Below are positions 42,667-51,908 of a stretch of DNA of 62,584 bases, in pieces. Source of the stretch: an uncultured Lachnospiraceae bacterium (lineage in GTDB: Bacteria; Bacillota; Clostridia; Lachnospirales; Lachnospiraceae). The first letter of the stretch is position 1, and every line of letters starts with the position of its first letter. The position numbers were made by a program, and so were the translations under genes. Below the pieces are notes generated by a model. That model saw nothing but the letters and a program-made list of their open reading frames with translations, was not told the DNA's origin and did not search any database. Where the stretch lies: positions 1-62,584 of the forward strand of contig CANOFO010000004.1 of assembly GCA_947565305.1 (NCBI GenBank), written 5' to 3'.

Positions 42667-44208
42667 TTAGTGAGGTTTCTTCGCCAGCGATTTCGCCTTC
42701 GCCAACAAGAAACGAAACTCCCGGCTTCTGCCGTAAATTATAAAAAACCAGAGATTCGGCACAATCACACAGACAACCAGTCTCGCTGCCAATACCTGGA
42801 TGACACTGTGTATGCCCAGCGCTGCCAGTTCCTTGCACAGAAAATCTGTCACATACCAGCCAACGCCAATCACTGCCACATACACAAAATAACGTATAAA
42901 ATAGCTGAGGCAGGATTGGTGGAATCCATGTTTATACAATACATAAGGCTCCACCCACAGAGATGTAAGCGCCATACTAAACAAGGTTCCCCAAAACACA
43001 CCTGTCATTCCCAACCAATTCACCAACAGCAGGGAAATCCCCAGATTCAGCGCCGCCTCCGCAATTGCTTTATGCCTGTCATACCAGAACAGCCCCATAG
43101 AATCACGGAACGTCAGCGTTGCATTGCGCATTCCATTGAGAAAAAAGTTCAGGCACAGGATAAACACGGTTACTTCCGGAAAAACATACTGTTTGCCGAA
43201 ACTGATTTCAATGAATGGGTTCAAAAGTTCATACAGACAGATAAATGCAAACCCATACATCCACTGCCCGATAAAGAAAGCCGCTTCAAACACCTGCCGG
43301 ATATGCCCTTCCTCCTCTGTCACGCCGAGATTGCCCACGCTCGCCGTAATGCCCTGGTATACCTGATTTAACATCTGGCGCACAGAGCCAATCAGAAGAT
43401 AATAATTGGAATACCCGCCCACACTGGCAAGCCCTACAAAGGCAGACAGCAGCAGGTTGTCCGTATTATTGACTATCACAGTCCCCACCTTGTGCATCAG
43501 CATCGCCCGGATATTGGAAAAAATCTCTTTCTTCTCCTTATCGGGAAGCGGCATAATCTGGTTGTCTTTCAGGTAGGGATACAGCCTGTTCGCGCGCACA
43601 GAAATACATATGTTGCACAGAACGGTAGTTGCGATATTTATCAGCAAGAACAGGATAAAGTCATGCCACAGGATAAGCACGGTTATCTGCAGCACATCCT
43701 GCAGCACCCAGGACATCGTCTGGTAAAAAGTGCCGATATATAAAAGCTGATGCGCATCCATCAGCGTCTTTTTATAGATTAGCAGATAGGAGCAGACTGT
43801 ATTTATAAGGTACAGAATGTAAATCAAGGTCAGATGTTCCACATTTTCATAATCCTTGATGAACACGTCCATAAATGGTATCAGCAGCGCGCCAGCCACT
43901 GCCACAATGACTGCCACCACCCGGTAAAATTTGCGAAACAGCAACATCAGCGACTTCTGTTTCTCCGTATCCCCCTGCGCAATCGGACGGTAAAGCGCAA
44001 AAGTAATTGCCGTTCCCACGCCCATTTCAGACAGCGACAGCACCTGGATAATATCAACAAAAAGCCCATTCACCCCCACATAGCTTTCACTCAGCGTATG
44101 GGTGAACACAACCCTTAACAGATAGCCCATGACGATTGCCGTCAGGCGGGACACAAGCGCCACCGTTGTATTTCGTGCGGAATATTCCGTTCTGCTTTTT
44201 GTTTCCAT
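42667..44208 (-). CDS. Wzx-like polysaccharide flippase
   Basis: A 513-residue MATE/MOP-superfamily protein with 12-14 membrane helices and the family start SRTEYSARNTTVALVSRLT. Moves lipid-linked or nascent saccharides across the membrane. Start at ATG 44208, eight bases after AAGG; the longer frame to 44379 overlaps the Stealth gene and is rejected. Because PelG is also present, this locus carries two MOP-type transporters, probably for different products. Confidence 0.9.
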   Translation of the reverse strand: METKSRTEYSARNTTVALVSRLTAIVMGYLLRVVFTHTLSESYVGVNGLFVDIIQVLSLSEMGVGTAITFALYRPIAQGDTEKQKSLMLLFRKFYRVVAVIVAVAGALLIPFMDVFIKDYENVEHLTLIYILYLINTVCSYLLIYKKTLMDAHQLLYIGTFYQTMSWVLQDVLQITVLILWHDFILFLLINIATTVLCNICISVRANRLYPYLKDNQIMPLPDKEKKEIFSNIRAMLMHKVGTVIVNNTDNLLLSAFVGLASVGGYSNYYLLIGSVRQMLNQVYQGITASVGNLGVTEEEGHIRQVFEAAFFIGQWMYGFAFICLYELLNPFIEISFGKQYVFPEVTVFILCLNFFLNGMRNATLTFRDSMGLFWYDRHKAIAEAALNLGISLLLVNWLGMTGVFWGTLFSMALTSLWVEPYVLYKHGFHQSCLSYFIRYFVYVAVIGVGWYVTDFLCKELAALGIHSVIQVLAARLVVCVIVPNLWFFIIYGRSREFRFLLAKAKSLAKKPH

Positions 44209-44218
44209 AGAAAATACC

Positions 44219-45235
44219 TTAACTTTTCTCAAATTCAGATTTTTCTGGTAAAATCTGTTCCAATGCCTCAATGACCTGCCGCTTTGCCCGCACAAAATCA
44301 ATGGGCTCATTGGCATCATTGATACAGACAATTCTTGTTTTGGGACTGGCAATTGCCCTGGCAAGCGCAGGATTGTCACTCTTCACATCAAAATAGCGAA
44401 AATGTCTTGTAATATTCTGCGCATGGAAATTGCCGGAAAGCTTCTGCCATTCGCGGGCAAGGTACTGGCTCACATCCGCCTCACTGCGAAAACGGTGGCA
44501 GCACGTCTCATCTAACAGATTCGCTTCCTTCTCCCACAGTGTGCAGTACGTCTCCTTTAAGAATGGGGATGGCCCATGTACGGTATAAAACCCCGTAAAC
44601 AGCGGAAACGCCAGTTCCAGAAGGTTATAAAAAAAATATAGGCCTGGATAACCCAGCTTAAAATAATTACCCATTTGTTTCCTCACATTTTTCCTCTTAC
44701 AAAAATATTTAGAAATTACCAGGGAATTATTCAGGTAAATATGTGACATCACCGGATTTGCCGGATTTGCCACCACCGGCTGGAATGCCAGCATGTCGCA
44801 GGGCTTGCCATTTTTAAAGAAATCTTCCTCTTTCACCGGACCAGTAAGAAAGAAATCATCATTAAAATAGACAAACTGCTCGGACAATCCCTTAATCCTG
44901 TGCATATTCCACTCAATCGTATGTGAGTTGAAAGTTGGCAGGTATTTTTCTGGGATAAACTCCTTATGGCACACAATATTCAGCTTAGGATGCGCCGTAT
45001 TCAGCCATTCTGGCAGATGTCCCCAGGTGATAAAATGGACTTTGCGAACCCACGGCGCATACTTCTCTACGCCCCGGAACCAATATTTTAAGTTCTCCCA
45101 ATCGCGGTAACGCTCATTGGCATCATCGATATCCACATTGCTGCCAGCTAAATCATATTTGCTTTTTTCCTGCTGCCATGCTTTATCGCCGCCGTCCACC
45201 CATGTTACCACAAAATCAATTTTATTTTCCTGCAT
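44219..45235 (-). CDS. Stealth-family sugar-phosphate transferase
   Basis: A 338-residue protein with the Stealth conserved regions: CR1 IDFVVTWVDGGDKAW (5-19), CR2 from RYRDWENLKYWFRGVEKYAP to FVYFNDDFFLTGPV (about 42-131), and C-terminal CR3/CR4 segments. Stealth proteins transfer hexose-1-phosphate to build phosphate-linked capsule or exopolysaccharide. It is ten bases before the flippase gene and probably acts with it. The divergent DUF4832 gene starts 57 bases away. Confidence 0.92.
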   Translation of the reverse strand: MQENKIDFVVTWVDGGDKAWQQEKSKYDLAGSNVDIDDANERYRDWENLKYWFRGVEKYAPWVRKVHFITWGHLPEWLNTAHPKLNIVCHKEFIPEKYLPTFNSHTIEWNMHRIKGLSEQFVYFNDDFFLTGPVKEEDFFKNGKPCDMLAFQPVVANPANPVMSHIYLNNSLVISKYFCKRKNVRKQMGNYFKLGYPGLYFFYNLLELAFPLFTGFYTVHGPSPFLKETYCTLWEKEANLLDETCCHRFRSEADVSQYLAREWQKLSGNFHAQNITRHFRYFDVKSDNPALARAIASPKTRIVCINDANEPIDFVRAKRQVIEALEQILPEKSEFEKS

Positions 45236-45291
45236 ATTTCCAATCCTTCCACCATTATGTTATACTGAAACAAAAAAATTTGAGGTTTGTA

Positions 45292-46731
45292 ATGAAAAAA
45301 TTATTAATGTTCATCATCCCCTGCATACTGCTGAATATTTTTAACATTCCGGGTATCGGCATTTACCTGTACCGCCCACATGAATATTACACCATCAGCT
45401 ACCAGCCGGGAGACTATACGCCATCCAGCCAGCAATTAAACAATCCCTATCAGGGATGGTACCATATCTATGGCTATACGCTCTCAGATACGGAGCTTAT
45501 CAATGTGGACGATGTGCAAAAGACCATCGCAAAAGACAAAAACCAACTCGTCCTCCTGGAAATCAACCTGCGGAATTACCCGGATTCGGAAATCAGCCCC
45601 CTGGGGCTGTCCCAGTTAGACTCCCTCCTGCTCGCCTGGAAGGATGCTGGCCGACAAATGATTCTTCGCTTCCTGTATGACTGGAACGGCAAAGCAAGGG
45701 AAACAGAGCCAAAAGATATTTCCATCATCAAGCGCCATATGGAGCAAACCGGGGAAATTGTCAACAAATACGCAAAAAATATTTATCTCTTACAGGGCAT
45801 CTATGTGGGCAACTGCGGCGAGATGAATAATTCCAATTATATGTCAAAGGAAAACCTGCGTGAACTTGCCACGCATCTGCACTCCACGATTGACCCTGAC
45901 ATCTACCTGTCCGTAAGGACCCCGGAACACTACCGTATTGTAAGCCAAAGTTCCCAGCCAATTTCCGGCAAAGACGCTTTCTCCGGCGAAATCGCTGCCA
46001 GGACCGGGCTTTTCAACGATGGCATGTTAGGCTCTGAGAGCGACCTCGGCACATATGGGGAAAAGCCCTTTGAGATTTCCGAAGATTTCGCCGGCAAAGG
46101 TACCCGCAGCGAAGAGATTGCCTTTCAGAACGCACTTTGCGATTATGTGCCAAACGGCGGCGAAGTTGTCCTTGACAATGAATATAATGACTTCGCCAAT
46201 GCCGTGGAGGATTTGAAAGATATGCACGTCTCTTACCTCGACTGCGGCTATGACCTGCATGTGCTGGACAAATGGCGAAGCGATACTTACCATGGCGAAG
46301 ACTGCTTTGACGGCATGGATGGCTATTCCTATATCGGAGCCCACCTTGGCTACCGCTATGCCATGCGCTCCTCAGAGTGTTCCTTTGACAGTTTCCGTAA
46401 CACCAACGCTACCCTATCCGTCACCATGGAGAACAGCGGGTTTTCTGTGGGCTACCGCCCATTTCTCTCCACTGTTACGATTGTGCGCGAATCTGGCAGC
46501 ATCTGTGACACAATTTCTGTGGATACCGACAACCGCCTCTGGAAGAGCGGGGAAACTTCCACATGGACGGTCCCCCTTGATATCCGCGCTTACCAAGACG
46601 GAAATTACCAGGTTTACTACCGGCTTTTTGACCCTGCAAGCAGCCGCAATATCCTGCTTGCCAACGAAATCCCTGCCAAAAAATACGGCTACTACGTTGG
46701 TTCATTCACGGTCGAACGCCAGCTGCCCTAA
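45292..46731 (+). CDS. Secreted DUF4874/DUF4832 protein
   Basis: A 479-residue protein with an N-terminal signal or anchor helix (LLMFIIPCILLNIFNIPGI), then a glycoside-hydrolase-like barrel (about 50-340; NPYQGWYHIYGY, LLEINLRNY, YVGNCGEMNNS, SVRTPEHYR) and a C-terminal beta domain (about 370-479). GAGG is eight bases before ATG 45292. It is the only plus-strand gene inside the array and its last 30 bases overlap the end of its paralogue. Probably binds or cuts the polysaccharide outside the cell; activity unknown. Confidence 0.85.
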   Translation: MKKLLMFIIPCILLNIFNIPGIGIYLYRPHEYYTISYQPGDYTPSSQQLNNPYQGWYHIYGYTLSDTELINVDDVQKTIAKDKNQLVLLEINLRNYPDSEISPLGLSQLDSLLLAWKDAGRQMILRFLYDWNGKARETEPKDISIIKRHMEQTGEIVNKYAKNIYLLQGIYVGNCGEMNNSNYMSKENLRELATHLHSTIDPDIYLSVRTPEHYRIVSQSSQPISGKDAFSGEIAARTGLFNDGMLGSESDLGTYGEKPFEISEDFAGKGTRSEEIAFQNALCDYVPNGGEVVLDNEYNDFANAVEDLKDMHVSYLDCGYDLHVLDKWRSDTYHGEDCFDGMDGYSYIGAHLGYRYAMRSSECSFDSFRNTNATLSVTMENSGFSVGYRPFLSTVTIVRESGSICDTISVDTDNRLWKSGETSTWTVPLDIRAYQDGNYQVYYRLFDPASSRNILLANEIPAKKYGYYVGSFTVERQLP

Positions 46732-48024
46732 TAACACGCTGCCATCCTCGGACAGAGCATTGGCAAAAAACAGCGGGCGTTTGTCCCGCTTCCTGCGCAG
46801 CGCGAGGGACAGCGGACGTGCTGATTCCTCCCCTTTCTGCAGCGCCATGGACAATTGCTGCCCGGAATTTATTGTTTTCTTGGACAGGTCTGCCGTGATT
46901 TCTTCTACCTCCCGCGGCATTATGCCGCATAGGCTGTCCAGCAGGACGATATATTCTTTCCCCAGCCAGAGCAACAGTTCTGCTTCCTCTGTGAGTACAG
47001 AAAACCCTGTATTTTCTATACGAATCCTGAGACAGCAATCTTTTTTCCCTTCCATCCTGACCTCCCGCACCACGAAACGGTATCCCAGATGGCAGCCAAT
47101 GTAATCAAATACGCTTAACTGCCCCCAAATTCCCGATTCCTGCCACCGCGTTTCTTTCCACTGCCCTAGACGCCTGGCATCATGTACGCTGTTGAGATAG
47201 CTGACATGTGTGCGCTGCAGCTCCTCTGCCATCTCTTCAAAAGCCAGTTGCGGAGAATCACCTACTGCTTCTCCGCCATAGGGAACGGAGGTGGCAATTC
47301 TACCTGTAAATTCGATTTCCTCTTCCCGACACCACTGTCCGCGCCAACCGCTTTCCTCTTTTTTCTGCCATCCATAAGTGCCAAGATGGTCCGGTGAGCC
47401 GAACATGCCGTCATTAAACAGACCTACCTTATCTGTGCCAGGCACTGAGTTTTTTGGATGCAAAATCCGCCACTGCTGCGGTGTACGCACGGCAACGGAA
47501 ATATCCCCCAAAGCTTCCTGCCAGACACGCATCAACTGTTTCAGCCGTTCATCTGAGAGAAATTTGGAATCATGCATCTCCCCCCAGCTGCCCACAAGCA
47601 GTCCCTGTACAAGCAGAATCTGTTCGTGGTGCGCACGGATAACTGTGCCCAGCTGCTGCATATGACCGGTGACTGTACTTAAAAAATCTGGTTCCCTCTG
47701 CATACCGCGCCCTTCTCTGTCATAGGTGATACGCAGAATGATTTCTTTTTTATTGTTAGCGAAAAAATGCAGAATGTCCCCCAGATTGCAAAGCGCAGCC
47801 TCCGATAACTCACAATCACGGAATGCACCGATATCTGCCAATACCAGGGCTATGGTTTCCTGTGCACATAAGCACCAAAATAATTCCTCAAAATCCGGCT
47901 TCTCCTCCAAAGCAAACGGATAGATGCGGTACCAGCCGCAAGACGGGTTATGCAGATAGTCCGTACTCTCCGTCAGGGCCGCCGGCTCAAACCGCAGACG
48001 TTTTCCTTTTTTAATAAAGTTCAT
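46702..48024 (-). CDS. Cytoplasmic DUF4832 protein, paralogue of 45292
   Basis: About 440 residues, clearly homologous to the neighbouring protein: NPSCGWYRIYPFAL against NPYQGWYHIYGYTL, LLVGSWGEMHDSKF against IYVGNCGEMNNSNY, VAVRTPQQWRI against LSVRTPEHYRI. It lacks a signal peptide, so the two versions would act on opposite sides of the membrane. ATG 48024 overlaps the GT2 stop by 14 bases and follows GAGG. No enzyme function is established for the family. Confidence 0.82.
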   Translation of the reverse strand: MNFIKKGKRLRFEPAALTESTDYLHNPSCGWYRIYPFALEEKPDFEELFWCLCAQETIALVLADIGAFRDCELSEAALCNLGDILHFFANNKKEIILRITYDREGRGMQREPDFLSTVTGHMQQLGTVIRAHHEQILLVQGLLVGSWGEMHDSKFLSDERLKQLMRVWQEALGDISVAVRTPQQWRILHPKNSVPGTDKVGLFNDGMFGSPDHLGTYGWQKKEESGWRGQWCREEEIEFTGRIATSVPYGGEAVGDSPQLAFEEMAEELQRTHVSYLNSVHDARRLGQWKETRWQESGIWGQLSVFDYIGCHLGYRFVVREVRMEGKKDCCLRIRIENTGFSVLTEEAELLLWLGKEYIVLLDSLCGIMPREVEEITADLSKKTINSGQQLSMALQKGEESARPLSLALRRKRDKRPLFFANALSEDGSVLLGQLAFDRE

Positions 48025-48796
48025 TTGACAGCTTTTCCTCTGTTTCCAATTTAAATACTTTGATTTTAAATACAATCGCTAATATGGAAAAAAACATACG
48101 GAACATGTACATTACCGGTTTCCAGCCGGAATGCATACTGTAGCCTTTCGTGCGCGGATGCATCACTGCCGGTATCTCCCGAATCTGGAATCCCAGTAAA
48201 AGCATCTGCATAATCATGTTGGCATCCGGATATTTATCATCAAAATGCCCATACTGGGAATAGTACAGCACCGTGCGCCGGTTCAGCCCCTGCAGCCCGG
48301 TGGTGGGGTCTGCAATCTTGCGCCCGGTTACTGTCTTTATCATAAAGCGGAACAGGCGGTAAGCAAACTTTTTCACCATTGTCGTATCGTAATCGGAACT
48401 TCCTGGCATAAACCTGGAGGCGAGCACGATATCTGGTTCTATCCCATGTTCATCCCTACGCTTTAATTCCCGATAAATCTCTTTGATATTGCAGACGTCA
48501 TGCTGTCCGTCTGCATCCATCTGGATGACATACTTGTAATCGCGGCGAATTGCATATTTATATCCAAGCTGCAAGGCACTCCCATATCCTAAATTGAATA
48601 CGTGCGTAACCAGTGTATGATGCCTCTCCTTCACAATCCAGTTTGTAGCGTCTTTCGAGGCATCGTTCATAACCAATACATCCGAAAACTTCTGGATTTC
48701 CGGCTGTTCCAGCTTATCCAGAACTTTTGTGATATTCTTCTCCTCATTATATGCCGGAATGATAATCAATACTTCTTTTTGTCCTCTCCCATCCAT
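48011..48796 (-). CDS. Family 2 glycosyltransferase (DPM1/polyprenyl-sugar type)
   Basis: A 261-residue GT-A enzyme with VLIIIPAYNEEKNI, MNDASKD and the metal-binding DAD in IQMDADGQH, then TTGLQGLNRRTV. It is of the polyprenyl-phosphate sugar synthase type and lacks C-terminal membrane helices. A DUF2304 gene, its common partner, is two genes upstream. GGAGG precedes ATG 48796. Confidence 0.92.
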   Translation of the reverse strand: MDGRGQKEVLIIIPAYNEEKNITKVLDKLEQPEIQKFSDVLVMNDASKDATNWIVKERHHTLVTHVFNLGYGSALQLGYKYAIRRDYKYVIQMDADGQHDVCNIKEIYRELKRRDEHGIEPDIVLASRFMPGSSDYDTTMVKKFAYRLFRFMIKTVTGRKIADPTTGLQGLNRRTVLYYSQYGHFDDKYPDANMIMQMLLLGFQIREIPAVMHPRTKGYSMHSGWKPVMYMFRMFFSILAIVFKIKVFKLETEEKLSNELY

Positions 48797-48832
48797 ACTG
48801 GCAACCTTCCTCCTACATAACCCATTGCTCTG

Positions 48833-50035
48833 TCACAGCAAATCCAACATCTGCTGCATTTCCTCCTCATTTTCCAGCCGTTTCTTTGCCGCTGCATCTC
48901 CCAGCCGTTTCCGCTTCCCCTCATCTTCTATCAAAGATATGATAGCGCCCGCTATTCCTTCTGTCGAAAATCCACAGAGAATCCCGTCATCACCATCGCT
49001 AATCTGCTCCCGGTTTCCATTGCAGTCAGAGGCGACAATGGCGCATCCCATCACCTGGGCTTCCTGCACCGCTATGCTTTTCCCCTCAAAACGCGTGGCA
49101 TGCACATAGATATCACAGCCTTTATAATATGGATAGGGGTTGTCTACTGCCCCCAGCAGCTTAAAATCCCGCTCCAACCCCAGGCTTTTGATTTGTTTCT
49201 CCAGGGCTTCCCGCTGGTCACCCTCCCCAAGCACATACCAGCGCGTCTTATATCCGGCATCCTTTATCCTCTTCATAACGGTAATTGCTATGTCATAAGC
49301 CTTCTGATAAGTCAGCCGCCCCACTGTGAGGAGCCGGATTCCGTCATATTTGTCGGAAAATCCGCCTTCCCTGTCCGCGAGTATTAAAATCCGGTCACGG
49401 TTGATAATGTTGTGGAATATGCCAGTCTTCTCCTCCCATTCAGGGTACACTTTCAGAAAGCTTGTGCGTACCTCCTCTGAAACAGCAAAAATCCGGTCAA
49501 ACTTATCATAGCAATTCTTATCCATCCTCCTGGAATAACCGGCATTCCCATAATCTATATGTACAAAAGCAGCCTTTTTCTTTGCCTTGACATGGTCTGC
49601 CGTAAAATATGTGGCTCCGCCCTCCAAATAGGCAATGGCAAGGTCATACTCCTCCTTGGGGTATTCGCCGCCATCAGAAATCATGCGCCAAAGCAGCTTA
49701 TCCAGCTGAAATTTTTTCTTTGTCTGCATCTCAAATGCCACAGCAATCAGGTGAAATAATTTACGAAACCATCTGCCATTGTGGAAAAAACAGCGGATTA
49801 CTGTTTTGTGTATGTGCCGGCGTCCATTCTCCGACAGTACGGAAGTATCGCAATATATACGGTTTAGCACCCTCACATGCTTGGGCAGTTCACGTACCAG
49901 CTCTCCCTGGCCTAAGATTACATAGAGGGAAATCTCATATTTCTCCGCCGGAAGGCAGCGCATCAATTCCAGCATTGCCATCTCTGCGCCTGCCCGCCCC
50001 ATTGTATTAATTACAAATATAAGCTTTTTTTTCAT
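48833..50035 (-). CDS. Family 4 glycosyltransferase
   Basis: A 400-residue GT-B enzyme. The acceptor domain starts IFVINTMGRAGAEMAMLEL; the donor domain has VGRLTYQKAYDIAI and the E-x7-E motif FEGKSIAVQEAQ. It adds a sugar to a lipid-linked or growing saccharide in the cytoplasm. It starts two bases past the DUF2304 gene, overlapping its Shine-Dalgarno (GGGAG). Confidence 0.93.
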   Translation of the reverse strand: MKKKLIFVINTMGRAGAEMAMLELMRCLPAEKYEISLYVILGQGELVRELPKHVRVLNRIYCDTSVLSENGRRHIHKTVIRCFFHNGRWFRKLFHLIAVAFEMQTKKKFQLDKLLWRMISDGGEYPKEEYDLAIAYLEGGATYFTADHVKAKKKAAFVHIDYGNAGYSRRMDKNCYDKFDRIFAVSEEVRTSFLKVYPEWEEKTGIFHNIINRDRILILADREGGFSDKYDGIRLLTVGRLTYQKAYDIAITVMKRIKDAGYKTRWYVLGEGDQREALEKQIKSLGLERDFKLLGAVDNPYPYYKGCDIYVHATRFEGKSIAVQEAQVMGCAIVASDCNGNREQISDGDDGILCGFSTEGIAGAIISLIEDEGKRKRLGDAAAKKRLENEEEMQQMLDLL

Positions 50036-50036
50036 G

Positions 50037-50417
50037 CTATTTGTCTCCCTCTTCGTCCGTCAATCTGTCTTTCAGCTTCTGAAGGATAATCTCATTTTCC
50101 TGATTTAAAAGCGACACATGCATAGCAAGTTCCTGATTTTTACGCAATAACTGGGAAACTGCACAACTTAAATAAAAAAAACTGAATATAATGGCAAGGC
50201 TGATAAGGACAAACGCCGGTACCGCTTCCCGAGGGACAACCCTGCTCCAATCCGATAACCCCGGCACCACACCCAGAAGAATAAGCAATACTGCAAATGC
50301 ACTCCAGCAAAGTTCAATCCCCACCGTAATTTTCTGGTAGACAAAAGAAATGAAATCTACAATCAAAAGCACAATCCCTTCTATCACCATAATCATGCAT
50401 AAAATAGCTGCAGTCAT
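50037..50417 (-). CDS. DUF2304 small membrane protein
   Basis: A 126-residue protein with three helices (about 3-22, 32-52 and 70-90) and a cytoplasmic coiled tail with LLRKNQELAMHVSLLNQEN, the DUF2304 signature. It is often paired with GT2 enzymes and may anchor one at the membrane. The ATG overlaps the pelG stop (ATGA). Confidence 0.85.
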   Translation of the reverse strand: MTAAILCMIMVIEGIVLLIVDFISFVYQKITVGIELCWSAFAVLLILLGVVPGLSDWSRVVPREAVPAFVLISLAIIFSFFYLSCAVSQLLRKNQELAMHVSLLNQENEIILQKLKDRLTDEEGDK

Positions 50418-51889
50418 TCCCCCTTCACCATCCTTTCCTCTTTTCTCTCTTCGTGTATATCATAAACCTTAGAAGGCAGTTTCTTCCCTTTTGCATATTT
50501 AATCAATATCCCTGCACAGAAAATATGTTCATCCAGATGCCTCTCTACCCAGCGAAGCCTCAGATAGGCGACACTCCAGCCAAGCAGTGAACCGACAATA
50601 ACGCCGATTCCGTACCATGTCTCAGAAAGCCCTGCGGCATAAATTGTCACACCCAAAATCCCTCCCAAGAAGAACATTGACGTAAGCATTGCCCCAATTA
50701 AATCATTAAAATAATAGAGAAAGATAATTGCAGCGTACATCAAAAACAGGATAAAAAATCCTGCTGCCAGACTTGGGTAAATCTGCATCACCAGACCGGA
50801 AAATCCATACTGAGGCAGCATAACCACGCAAATCAGGAAGATACAGATGGATATGATGAACTGGATACGCACCAGGTTCATCAGTTCTGCTGCCAGCTGC
50901 CGAAACATCCTTTTTTGCGCATTGCGGATATCCACCGCCCTTCCGCCGATTACCGCCTCGGAATATCCTTTGTATTTTTCACGGAAATGCATCTCCAGCC
51001 TGGAAATTAGAATCACCGTAGAAGAAATATTGGTAAACATCGCCAGGCAGGTCGCCATATCATAGGACGGTGCACAGACAAAACTATCTGCAACCACCAT
51101 TTTAATGTCCGTAGTCCAGAATACAAAATTATGGATATAAAGCCCCATTGTATAAAAAAAGTCCGTCACAATCAGCATCCAGTGCTTTTTCATATAAGAA
51201 AGCACCGGCCAGTACCTGCCACTGTTTTTCTTAAAGTACCGCTTCACCATGGCAATCTCTTCACAGGCAATCAACAGGAATCCTGCCGTTATCGATGCCA
51301 GCATCGCATCTGTCACCGGAAAGGAAAACAGATGTACCAGTACCAACGAGAGTACAAAGGAAAATGCCATACCTACAAAGAAGAAAATCGTTATTTTCTT
51401 ATAATCCTTACAAATCTGCAGGTATTTGATAACATAAAATACCAACACGCAGCCCATGTACCCACAGAATCCGGTAAATGCATATAGTACGCCAATCCTG
51501 CCTACCACAACCTCGTGAATACAGAACGGAATGCCCAACAAGCTGCTCAGGATGACATTCATAAACAGCCCGATATAAAAACATGGCCGGATATCCTCAT
51601 AGCGCTCTTCAAAAATCACGTCCGACATGTACTTGGACAGCACAGAGTTAAACGGCGCAGTGGTTAGCATAGAAAATATAAACATATACAAAATCGTACA
51701 TGACATCAGTTCACGCGGCGCATAAGCCACCTTGGACAGCTCCAACGTCTCCCCCATGAGGATAATATTCCCAATAATCAGAAACATCGGCGCCACGGTG
51801 ACAATCGTACTATACCCGAATCCTATCAAATCGGCAACCAGCGTATTCTTTTCAAAAATCTGATTCAGCCTTACTCCAATACCTGCCAT
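50414..51889 (-). CDS. pelG: PelG-like exopolysaccharide transporter
   Basis: About 491 residues, 12 membrane helices, MOP superfamily. The start MAGIGVRLNQIF matches the PelG family opening, which is why I prefer ATG 51889 over 51901. PelG forms the inner-membrane export complex with PelD, PelE and the glycosyltransferase PelF. Directly downstream of pelF with about 20 bases between, as in known pel operons. Confidence 0.9.
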   Translation of the reverse strand: MAGIGVRLNQIFEKNTLVADLIGFGYSTIVTVAPMFLIIGNIILMGETLELSKVAYAPRELMSCTILYMFIFSMLTTAPFNSVLSKYMSDVIFEERYEDIRPCFYIGLFMNVILSSLLGIPFCIHEVVVGRIGVLYAFTGFCGYMGCVLVFYVIKYLQICKDYKKITIFFFVGMAFSFVLSLVLVHLFSFPVTDAMLASITAGFLLIACEEIAMVKRYFKKNSGRYWPVLSYMKKHWMLIVTDFFYTMGLYIHNFVFWTTDIKMVVADSFVCAPSYDMATCLAMFTNISSTVILISRLEMHFREKYKGYSEAVIGGRAVDIRNAQKRMFRQLAAELMNLVRIQFIISICIFLICVVMLPQYGFSGLVMQIYPSLAAGFFILFLMYAAIIFLYYFNDLIGAMLTSMFFLGGILGVTIYAAGLSETWYGIGVIVGSLLGWSVAYLRLRWVERHLDEHIFCAGILIKYAKGKKLPSKVYDIHEERKEERMVKGE

Positions 51890-51908
51890 AGCGATAACCA
51901 TGCCTTTC

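Noticed and set aside
44209..44379. N-terminal extension of the Wzx-like flippase
   Set aside because: It lies inside the Stealth gene; the ATG at 44208 has a proper site and gives the family start.
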